This document shows positions 8,722-15,607 of a stretch of DNA of 64,000 nt, one piece after another. The position numbers were made by a program, and so were the translations under genes. The notes beneath the pieces were generated by a model. The model was not told the DNA's origin. It ran no database searches and worked only from the letters and a program-made list of their open reading frames with translations. This DNA is from Glycomyces sp. NRRL B-16210. Its GTDB lineage: Bacteria; Actinomycetota; Actinomycetes; Mycobacteriales; Micromonosporaceae. Position 1 is the stretch's first letter, and each line of letters opens with the position of its first letter. The stretch is taken from contig NZ_JOGR01000010.1 of the NCBI RefSeq assembly GCF_000719515.1, positions 248,001-312,000 of the forward strand, given 5' to 3'.

Positions 8722-10470
8722 CTAGGACTTCATCTTCGCGGCCTCGGCCAGGAGCTCCTCGGCGTGGGCCACGCCGAGGTGGGAGTCGGGCATCCCGGCG
8801 AGCATGCGAGCAAGCTCACGCGCCCGCGCGGCGTCGTCGACCACGCGCACGCCCGAGACGGTGACCGCCCCCGAGGTGTCCTTGGAGACCACGAGGTGGC
8901 GGTCGGCGAACGCGGCGACCTGCGGCAGGTGGGTGACGACGAGGACCTGGTGGGTGCGGGCGAGCTTGGCGAGGCAGCGGCCGATCGCGATGGCCGCGCC
9001 GCCGCCGACGCCGGCGTCGACCTCGTCGAAGACGAGGACCGGCGGGCCGCCGATCTCGGCGAAGACCACTTCGATCGCGAGCATGACCCGCGAGAGCTCG
9101 CCGCCGGAGGCGCCCTTGTTCAGGGCCGCGGGCACCGCGCCGGGGTGCGGTCGCAGGAGCAGTTCGACCTCGTCGGCGCCGTCCTCGGTGGCGCCCGAGA
9201 CCGCGATGTCGGAGCCGGTGCCGACCGTGAGGTCGACGCCGCCGCGCCCGGCCGGGCGCGGCTCGACCGCGGCGGCGACGGTGGCGTGGGGCATCGCGAG
9301 GCCCTTGAGTTCGGCGGAGACCGACTCGGAGAACCGCGCGGCGGCCTCGCGGCGCGAGACGCGCAGCTGCGTGGCGAGCTCGGCAGTGCGCGCGGTCAGG
9401 TCCGCGTGGCGCGATTCGAGTTCGGCGACGCGCTCGTCGGAGACGTCGAGCTCGTCGAGTCGCTTGCGGGCGTTCTCGGCCCAGGCGAGGACGCCGGGGA
9501 GGTCCTCGGCGTACTTGCGGTAGAGGGTCTTCAGGGCCGCCTGGCGCTGGTAGATCTCCTCCAGGCGCCGCGGGTCGGCCGAGAGGTCGTCGAGGTAGGA
9601 GGAGAGGTCCACGGCGGCCTCGGCGAGCAGGACGCCGGCCTGGGCGAGGCGCTCGGCGAACTCGGCGAGCTTGGGATCGGAGTGGGCGTCGTGCTCCAGG
9701 GCGCGGGCCGCGGCGCCGACGGTGTCGGACGCGCCCCCGTCGCCGGTGCTCGGGTCGCCAGTGATCGCGGCGTGCGCGGTGGCGGCGGCCAGGCGCAGGG
9801 CCTCGGCGTTCTCCAGGCGTCGGGCGTCCTCGGCGAGTTCGGTCTCCTCGCCGTCCTGCGGGTCGACCGCGGTGATCTCGTCGAGTCCCAGGCGCAGCAG
9901 GTCGGCCTCGCGGGCCATCTCGCGGGCGCTGGTGCGCAGGCGCGACAGCTCGGAGGCGCAGGCGCCGAGTTCGAGGTAGGCCGCCCGGTAGGCGTCGAGG
10001 ACCTTGCCGTGGTCGGCCCCGGCGAAGCGGTCGAGCGCGGCGCGCTGCTCGCTGGTCTGGAGCAGCCGCATCTGGTCGGACTGGCCGTGCACCGAGATGG
10101 CCAGTTCGCCGAGTTCGGACAGGACGCCGACGGGCGCCGAGCGGCCGCCGACCCAGGCCTTCGAGCGGCCTTCCGAGGAGACCGAGCGGGCCAGGAGCAG
10201 CTCGCCGTCCTCCAGGTCGGCGCCGGCCTCGACGGCGCGTTCGCGCAGTTCGAGCGCGGCCTCGCCCACGGTGAAGCGGCCCTCCACAAGGGCTCTCTCC
10301 ACGCCGAGGGGGGCACGGGAGGCGCGACCGCCGAACAGCAGACCCAGACCGGCGACGACCATGGTCTTACCGGCCCCGGTCTCGCCGGTGATGCAGGTAA
10401 GGCCGGAGTCGAGCGGCAAGGTGGCGTCAGCGATCACGCCCAGGTTCTGGATGCGAAGCTCCTCCAACAC
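8722..10470 (-). CDS. recN: DNA repair ATPase RecN
   Basis: A 582-residue SMC-like protein for double-strand break repair. Walker A is GETGAGKTM near residue 35. A long coiled-coil middle (about 150-360) leads to the ABC signature SGGELSRVMLAIEVV and Walker B PVLVFDEVDAGVGGG (about 470-510). The frame is open to 10,557, but the conserved beginning LEELRIQNLGVIADATLPL places the start at GTG 10,468-10,470. That avoids overlap with nadK, which ends at 10,529. Gene order nadK-recN-steA is standard for actinobacteria. Confidence 0.95.
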   Translation of the reverse strand: MLEELRIQNLGVIADATLPLDSGLTCITGETGAGKTMVVAGLGLLFGGRASRAPLGVERALVEGRFTVGEAALELRERAVEAGADLEDGELLLARSVSSEGRSKAWVGGRSAPVGVLSELGELAISVHGQSDQMRLLQTSEQRAALDRFAGADHGKVLDAYRAAYLELGACASELSRLRTSAREMAREADLLRLGLDEITAVDPQDGEETELAEDARRLENAEALRLAAATAHAAITGDPSTGDGGASDTVGAAARALEHDAHSDPKLAEFAERLAQAGVLLAEAAVDLSSYLDDLSADPRRLEEIYQRQAALKTLYRKYAEDLPGVLAWAENARKRLDELDVSDERVAELESRHADLTARTAELATQLRVSRREAAARFSESVSAELKGLAMPHATVAAAVEPRPAGRGGVDLTVGTGSDIAVSGATEDGADEVELLLRPHPGAVPAALNKGASGGELSRVMLAIEVVFAEIGGPPVLVFDEVDAGVGGGAAIAIGRCLAKLARTHQVLVVTHLPQVAAFADRHLVVSKDTSGAVTVSGVRVVDDAARARELARMLAGMPDSHLGVAHAEELLAEAAKMKS

Positions 10471-10528
10471 GCTTCGAAGCCTAGCCGGTCCCACCGACAC
10501 GCGTCGCGCGAGCGGAGCCTGGGGTGAA

Positions 10529-11443
10529 CTAGATTCGGCCGTGGCGCCAACCGTCAACGGGCAGAGAGAGTTTCGAGACCAGCCGCGAGGCGAAGGGCTG
10601 ACCGGACATGCGCACCAGGCGGACCGGGCGCTCGGATCGGCGGATCGTCACGGTCGAACCGGCCGTCAGGCGGGTGAGTTCCTTGCCGTCGGCGATGAGC
10701 GAGCCCTCGGTGCCGACCGACTCGACCCCTATGCGGATCTCCGAGGAGGAGTTGACGATCATCGGCTTGGCGAACAGCGCGTGCGCGTTCATGGGGACCA
10801 CCACGAGCGCGTCCACATCGGGCCAGACAACGGGGCCGCCGGCCGACAGTGCGTGCGCGGTCGAGCCGGTCGGCGAGGCGACCACGACCCCGTCGGAGCC
10901 GTAGCGGGAGATGCGGGTGCCGTCGATCTCGATGAACAGCTCCAGCATCCGGGCCGGTTCGGCCTTCTCCACGGCGATGTCGTTGAACGCCCAGGAGCGG
11001 TGCAGTTCGCCGTCGGTGCCGAGCGCCTCGACCGCGAGCGCGGTCCGCTCCTCGACGAAGTAGTCCCCTTCGAGCAGGCGCGAGACGACCGTCTCGAGTT
11101 CACCGGTCTCGGCCTCGGCGAGGAAGCCGACCTTGCCGAAATTGACGCCCAGGAGCGGCACGTCGGCTTCGGCGGCGATCTTCGCCGAGCGCAGCACGGT
11201 GCCGTCGCCGCCGAGGGCGAGCACGAGGTCGGCGGTGTTGTCCACGGCGCCGTCCTCGTCGAACGCGGCGGCGACTTGGAGCGCGTCGGGGCGCAGGAGC
11301 GAACGGACCTCACCGGTCAGCAGGCGCACGGCGACGCCGGCGCCGCGCAAGGCGGCGGCGAGCTTCTCGGCGAGTTCGGCCACGTCCTCGCGGAGCGGAT
11401 GGGTGACGACCAAGACGCGGCTCGGCTTCTGCTGCGACCCCAC
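10529..11443 (-). CDS. nadK: NAD kinase
   Basis: A 304-residue cytoplasmic enzyme making NADP from NAD and ATP or polyphosphate. The diagnostic GGDGT motif (LALGGDGTVLRSAKI, about residues 70-85) and the second conserved block SPTGSTAHALSAGGPVV (about 185-201) are intact. The start is GTG at 11,441-11,443, seven bases after AGGAG; the longer open frame upstream runs opposite to tlyA and is a shadow. It sits between tlyA and recN, as in M. tuberculosis (Rv1695). Confidence 0.96.
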   Translation of the reverse strand: MGSQQKPSRVLVVTHPLREDVAELAEKLAAALRGAGVAVRLLTGEVRSLLRPDALQVAAAFDEDGAVDNTADLVLALGGDGTVLRSAKIAAEADVPLLGVNFGKVGFLAEAETGELETVVSRLLEGDYFVEERTALAVEALGTDGELHRSWAFNDIAVEKAEPARMLELFIEIDGTRISRYGSDGVVVASPTGSTAHALSAGGPVVWPDVDALVVVPMNAHALFAKPMIVNSSSEIRIGVESVGTEGSLIADGKELTRLTAGSTVTIRRSERPVRLVRMSGQPFASRLVSKLSLPVDGWRHGRI

Positions 11444-11523
11444 TCGCGCTCCTTCACAGACGGCTTCAGGGCCTCGAACTGTACCGCAGGCGAAGGGGTC
11501 CGCCGCGGTGTCGCCGTCTCGGA

Positions 11524-12321
11524 TCAGGGGCCTTTCGGGCCGGCTGTGACGATCGCCGCAACCGCTTCCCGGTCGAGCGGCTCGCCGTCGCGACTCATGC
11601 GGCAGAAGAACTCCACATTGCCCTTCGGGCCGGGGAGGGGGCTGGCGGCGACGCCGGTGGTGGTCCAGCCGAGCCGCGCGGCGGCCTCGATGACGCCCCA
11701 GACCGCGTCGGCCCGCTGTTTCGGGTCGGAGACGACCCCTCCGGGACCGACCTGACCCTTGCCGACCTCGAACTGCGGCTTGACCATCGGCAGCATGACG
11801 CCTTCGGGGCCGGTGCAGGCGGCGAGGGCGGGCAGGACGAGTTCGAGCGAGATGAAGGAGAGGTCGCCGACGGTGAGGTCCACCGTGCCGCCGAGCTGCT
11901 CGGGGGTGAGGTGGCGGACGTTGGTGCGGTCGTGGACGACGACGCGCTCGTCGGTCTGGAGCTTCCAGGCGAGCTGGCCGTAGCCGACATCGACGGCGAG
12001 GACCTGCGCGGCGCCGCGGCGCAGCAGGACGTCGGTGAAGCCGCCGGTGGAGGCCCCCGCGTCGAGGACGCGCCTGCCGCCCGGGTCGACGCCGAGGGCG
12101 TCGAGGGCGCCGATGAGCTTGTGGGCGCCGCGGGAGACGTAGTCGTCCACGTCGCCGACGAGCCGGATCGAGTCGTCGCCGGTGACGCTCGTGGCGGCCT
12201 TGGTGGCGGGTATGCCGCGCAGGTGGATGCGCCCGGCCGCGATGAGCTCGCGGGCGTGCTCGCGGGAGCGGGCGATCTTGCGGCGGACGAGTTCGGCGTC
12301 GAGCCGGTAGCGCGTGGGCAT
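11524..12321 (-). CDS. tlyA: TlyA-family rRNA 2'-O-methyltransferase
   Basis: A 265-residue protein with an N-terminal S4 RNA-binding domain (RLDAELVRRKIARSREHARELI, residues 6-27, to about 60) and a FtsJ-like methyltransferase domain. The SAM-binding motif is VLDAGASTGGFTDVLL (about 85-100). The family catalytic lysine and aspartate regions appear as RGAHKLIGALD and VGDLSFISL. TlyA methylates cytidines in 16S and 23S rRNA and makes ribosomes sensitive to capreomycin in mycobacteria. It lies upstream of nadK on the same strand. Confidence 0.93.
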   Translation of the reverse strand: MPTRYRLDAELVRRKIARSREHARELIAAGRIHLRGIPATKAATSVTGDDSIRLVGDVDDYVSRGAHKLIGALDALGVDPGGRRVLDAGASTGGFTDVLLRRGAAQVLAVDVGYGQLAWKLQTDERVVVHDRTNVRHLTPEQLGGTVDLTVGDLSFISLELVLPALAACTGPEGVMLPMVKPQFEVGKGQVGPGGVVSDPKQRADAVWGVIEAAARLGWTTTGVAASPLPGPKGNVEFFCRMSRDGEPLDREAVAAIVTAGPKGP

Positions 12322-12366
12322 GGCGCGGTCGCGGTGCTTTCTGGGTCGGTTCGGCGGCTGCGCCGG

Positions 12367-12573
12367 TCAGGCGTCGTCGACGTTGCTGAGGATCTCGGAG
12401 AGGCGCTGCTGGACGCCTTCGAAGACGTGGACGTGGTCGGTCACCGGCAGGTCGGGCAGCGCTTCGAGCTGCCCGAGGGCGGCCTCGACGGCGCCTTGGA
12501 CGTCGTCGGGGTCGTCGGCGCGGTCGGGGCGCAGGCGGTCGGCCAGGGCCCCCGGGTTCGGCGTGTCGGTCAT
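12367..12573 (-). CDS. Small conserved hypothetical protein
   Basis: A 68-residue acidic, Asp/Leu-rich protein with no recognised domain. Its ATG overlaps the stop codon of the upstream 238-residue gene by four bases, so the two are translated together just before tlyA. M. tuberculosis has a similarly tiny gene at this position (Rv1693); equivalence is by position only. The arrangement supports a real gene; its function is unknown. Confidence 0.72.
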   Translation of the reverse strand: MTDTPNPGALADRLRPDRADDPDDVQGAVEAALGQLEALPDLPVTDHVHVFEGVQQRLSEILSNVDDA

Positions 12574-13286
12574 GCGTCCTCTTCGTCGGTGCCTGCTGCG
12601 GTGCCTTCGGTGGTGGCGTTCTGCGGGGCGGCGGGTTCGGAGGGCGTCTCGGCCGGCGGGTCGAAGAGGGCCTCGGGGTCGGAGAGTTCGACCGGCTCGA
12701 CGTCCACCGGCTCGACATCGACCGGGGCGGCGTCCGCCGAGGCGGGCTCGACCGGCGCTTCGGCTTCGGCGGGTTCGGCGGCGGCCGGTGATGCGGCAGG
12801 AGTCTCGGGCTCCGGCTCGGCGGTTGCGGCCGCAGGCTCGGCGGCTTCGGGCTCGACCGGCGCGGGTTCTGCGGGCGGAGCGGCGGGGGCTTCGGCCGGT
12901 GCGGGGGTCGCCGCCGCTTCGGGAGCGGCGGGCTCGGCGGTCTTGGTCGCCGTGTTGAGGCGCGCTTCGGCTTCTGCGAGGCGGATGCGCAGGTCGCGGA
13001 GCTGGTCCTCGGAGTGCTCCAGGCGGAGGTTGAGGTCGTCGAGGTCGGCCTGGGTGGCGACGCCGAGACGGGTGAGGTTCGCGTCGAACTCGGCGCGCAC
13101 GAGGCGGCCGATGTCGGAGGCGGTGCGCGAGGAGTGGTCGCGCAGCTGCTCGGCGCCGGACTTGAGGCCCTCGGTGCCGGATCGGAGGTCGTCGCGGACC
13201 CTGCCCGCGAACTCCCGGGCACGGCGGGCGGGGTCGCCGGCGAGGTCGCGGACGGCGTCAAAGTAGGTGCGTGCGCTGTCGGTCAT
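12570..13286 (-). CDS. Coiled-coil protein with long Ala/Pro/Glu-rich tail
   Basis: A 238-residue protein. Residues 1-115 are amphipathic helices with heptad character (RDHSSRTASDIGRLVRAEF, then a QADLDDLNLRLEHSEDQLRDL stretch), resembling phasin-like or apolipoprotein-like helical proteins. Residues 120-238 are a low-complexity tail of Ala, Pro and Glu, including two VDVEPVDVEP repeats. There is no signal peptide or membrane segment. It leads a short operon with the 68-residue gene. Divergent from it, 227 bases away, is the first SCP2 gene. Function unknown; a scaffold or granule-surface role would fit the helices. Confidence 0.7.
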   Translation of the reverse strand: MTDSARTYFDAVRDLAGDPARRAREFAGRVRDDLRSGTEGLKSGAEQLRDHSSRTASDIGRLVRAEFDANLTRLGVATQADLDDLNLRLEHSEDQLRDLRIRLAEAEARLNTATKTAEPAAPEAAATPAPAEAPAAPPAEPAPVEPEAAEPAAATAEPEPETPAASPAAAEPAEAEAPVEPASADAAPVDVEPVDVEPVELSDPEALFDPPAETPSEPAAPQNATTEGTAAGTDEEDA

Positions 13287-13513
13287 GGCGCTCCCACTCC
13301 TTTCGGGGTTGTCGGGGTCTGCGGGACGGCGTCCCTCTCTGTGAAGCTCGCGGTCCGATACCGGCCCGGCGTGGCTCGCGGGCCATAATCTGGCCTTGGC
13401 GTCAACGGTACTGCCAAGCTACCGGTGACCGGCCTCGACCATGCGGCCGTACTGGCCGGTAACATTCCGACGGGCGCACCGCCGCGCCCGCCCCGATCGA
13501 ACAGGAGGGCCCC

Positions 13514-13852
13514 ATGGCCACCATCGACGAATGCCGGACCGCACTGGAGCAGTTCGCCGCGAACCTGGCTTCGAACCCGAAGTCGGTCAAGAAGCTCACC
13601 GGTTTCCAGCGCAACCTCGCCTGCGACATCACCGACCTCGGCGTCTCCTTCAACGGGAAGTTCGAGCAGGGCAAGCTGATCGACATCGTCGACGGCGACA
13701 ACCCGGACGCGGAGATCCGCATGGTCGTCGGCTCCGACGACCTCGTCAAACTCGTCGCCGGCGAACTGGACTTCATGAAGGCCTTCACCGCGGGCCAGGT
13801 CAAGATCAAGGCCAACATGATGGACCTCATGAAGCTGCGCGGGGTCCTGTAG
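13514..13852 (+). CDS. SCP2-type sterol/lipid-binding domain protein (copy 1)
   Basis: A 112-residue single-domain protein of the SCP2 family, a small fold that holds lipids or fatty acyl chains in a hydrophobic tunnel. It begins MATIDECRTALEQFAANLA. Typical blocks are DITDLGVSFNGKFEQGKL, DGDNPDAEIRMVVGSDDLVKLV and the C-terminal TAGQVKIKANMMDLMKL. The ATG follows GGAGGGCCCC. No signal peptide is seen, so it should be cytoplasmic. It is a tandem paralogue of the gene at 14,089; no neighbouring enzyme names its lipid. Confidence 0.85.
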   Translation: MATIDECRTALEQFAANLASNPKSVKKLTGFQRNLACDITDLGVSFNGKFEQGKLIDIVDGDNPDAEIRMVVGSDDLVKLVAGELDFMKAFTAGQVKIKANMMDLMKLRGVL

Positions 13853-14088
13853 GACCGGCCGGATTCGCGCCGCGCCGCCGGGGGACGAGCGGCGCCCAGG
13901 GGGTGGGGGCACGGCCCGCGGGGCCGGCCCCGCCCCGCGCGCGGCGACCGTTTGCCGCCCGGAGTGCTCCGGACGGTCGGATGCGTCCCGGTCGGGCGCA
14001 ACAGCATTCGGGCCACGTTGTAATCTTCTGCCCAGCCGCGAAGTGCAGTCGAGCACTCCGAGCCCTCAGACGAACCCGGGAGGACCAT

Positions 14089-14436
14089 ATGGCCACTGTT
14101 GACGAATGCCGCAATGTGCTGGAGAAGATGGCCGGCAAGGTCGCCAAGAAGTCCGGCGACTTCGACCTCGAAGACGGCTTCGAACGCACGCTGGCCCTGG
14201 AACTCACCGACCTGGGCCAGGCGTTCAACGCCAAGCTCTCCGGCGGCAAGCTGACCGACCTGCTCGACGGCGACGCCGCCGACGCCGAGGTCCGCGTCTC
14301 GCTCGCCTCCGACGACCTGATCGCCCTGTCGAAGAAGGAGCTCAAGCCCGCCAAGGCGTTCCTGACCGGCAAGATCAAGGTCAAAGCCTCCGTGAAGGAC
14401 CTCGCGAAGCTGCGCAAGGCCCTGAAGGTCGACTAG
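14089..14436 (+). CDS. SCP2-type sterol/lipid-binding domain protein (copy 2)
   Basis: A 115-residue paralogue of the preceding gene, aligning along its whole length (both open MAT-I/V-DECR, share ITDLG/LTDLG, the SDDL motif and G-x-I/V-K-I/V-KA near the end). It has a small insertion after residue 20. The ATG follows GGGAGGACC. A 236-base gap separates the copies, so each may have its own promoter. A GC-rich hairpin at 14,501-14,525 follows. The pair looks like a local duplication; lipid ligand unknown. Confidence 0.85.
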   Translation: MATVDECRNVLEKMAGKVAKKSGDFDLEDGFERTLALELTDLGQAFNAKLSGGKLTDLLDGDAADAEVRVSLASDDLIALSKKELKPAKAFLTGKIKVKASVKDLAKLRKALKVD

Positions 14437-14500
14437 TCCCCCGCGGTCGTTCGCCCCCGAACGACCTGTCGCGCCGCTGGTCGGCGCCGTGAAAGCACCG

Positions 14501-14525
14501 AGCCCGGACTGCGGCGGTCCGGGCT
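14501..14525. terminator. Bidirectional hairpin terminator
   Basis: A perfect nine-base stem (14,501-14,509 with 14,517-14,525) around a seven-base loop lies between the convergent SCP2 gene and the HAD phosphatase gene, and can serve both strands. Confidence 0.75.
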
Positions 14526-14560
14526 CTTCGCTTGCCGTTCAACTAAAAGTGCGCAAGTGT

Positions 14561-15607
14561 TCAATCGGCCAGGAGCTTGCGGGCGGCTTCGCTCTCGGGC
14601 ACGGGTGAACGCGTCGGGTCGTAGCCGGTCATGTCGGCCGCGGCCCAGCTCAACTCGCACAGCGAGCGCCAGGCGTCCAGTTCGGAGCCCTCACCGCTGA
14701 GGCGGATCTCGCCGCCGCCGTCGGAGGCGGCGAGGACCGCCGTCCAACCGCCGCAGTCGATGCGGTCGACCGCTTCGTTCCACTGCGGTTCGGGATGCGC
14801 CTCGGCGAGGGCCGCGATGCTCCAGCCGAGATAAGTCGGACGCTGCTCGGGCGGCAGTGCCATCGCCTCGCGCGGCGATGCGACGCCGGTGAAGACCAGC
14901 AGGGAGTCGATCCCGGCCCGGTTCGCGCCCTCGATGTCGGAGTCGGGGCGGTCGCCGACCATGATCGCCCGGCCGCCGGCTTTGCGCGCCATGGCGGCCT
15001 GGTAGATGCCCGGCTCGGGCTTCCCCGCGACGACGTCCGGGCCGCGGCCGAGCGCGACCGCGATCGCCCCGGCCAGCGCGCCCGTGCCGGGCAGCGGTCC
15101 GTCTGGGGTGGGCAGGGTGCCGTCGAGGTTCGTCGCGACCCACACGGCGCCGTTGCGGGCCGCGATGGTCAGGTCGGCGAGGTCCCGCCAGGTCAGGGTC
15201 GGGATCATGCCGTAGGCGATGCCTTGGGCGTCTTTGGGATCCTTCGTGGTGGCCAGTCCCTGTGCTTCGACGGCGGCGCGCAGCGCCTCCGAACCGGTCA
15301 CCAGGACCCGGGCGCCGGTCCCGAGACGCTCGCGCAGGATCTCGGCCACCACTTGGGCGGAGGTGAGCACCTGGGCGTCCTCGGCGGGGACGCCCATGCC
15401 GCGCAGGGCGTCCGCGACGGTCTCAGGGCTGCGGGAGGCGTTGTTGGTGACGAACACCGGCTCGCAGTCGAGCCCCGGAAGGGCCGCGATGGTCGCGGCC
15501 GCTTCCGGGATCGGCTGCTGGAGCAGGTAGACGACACCGTCGAGGTCGAGCAGCGCCAGGTCGTAGGCGCCGGCCAGTGCCTCAGGGGCGCCTTTCAGTC
15601 GGGTCAT
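14561..15607 (-). CDS. HAD-superfamily hydrolase (Rv1692-like glycerol 3-phosphate phosphatase)
   Basis: A 348-residue HAD IIA phosphatase. Motif I is LLDLDGVVYLL (nucleophile Asp near residue 20), motif II VFVTNNASRSPETVAD, motif III around KPEPGIYQAAMARK and motif IV MVGDRPDSDIEGANRAGID. The C2-type cap lies between motifs II and III, and a C-terminal extension of about 70 residues follows, as in the mycobacterial homologue. Rv1692 is reported to dephosphorylate glycerol 3-phosphate during lipid recycling; substrate identity here is inferred from synteny. The ATG at 15,605-15,607 lies inside the 3' end of the TPR gene, which overlaps by 26 bases. Confidence 0.88.
   Translation of the reverse strand: MTRLKGAPEALAGAYDLALLDLDGVVYLLQQPIPEAAATIAALPGLDCEPVFVTNNASRSPETVADALRGMGVPAEDAQVLTSAQVVAEILRERLGTGARVLVTGSEALRAAVEAQGLATTKDPKDAQGIAYGMIPTLTWRDLADLTIAARNGAVWVATNLDGTLPTPDGPLPGTGALAGAIAVALGRGPDVVAGKPEPGIYQAAMARKAGGRAIMVGDRPDSDIEGANRAGIDSLLVFTGVASPREAMALPPEQRPTYLGWSIAALAEAHPEPQWNEAVDRIDCGGWTAVLAASDGGGEIRLSGEGSELDAWRSLCELSWAAADMTGYDPTRSPVPESEAARKLLAD

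Noticed and set aside
7468..10527. Plus-strand open frame of over 1,000 codons opposite steA and recN
   Set aside because: Antisense shadow of two confidently identified genes; no ribosome site or domain.
10471..10557. Longer recN start
   Set aside because: It would overlap the nadK coding end, and the added residues are not part of the conserved RecN beginning.
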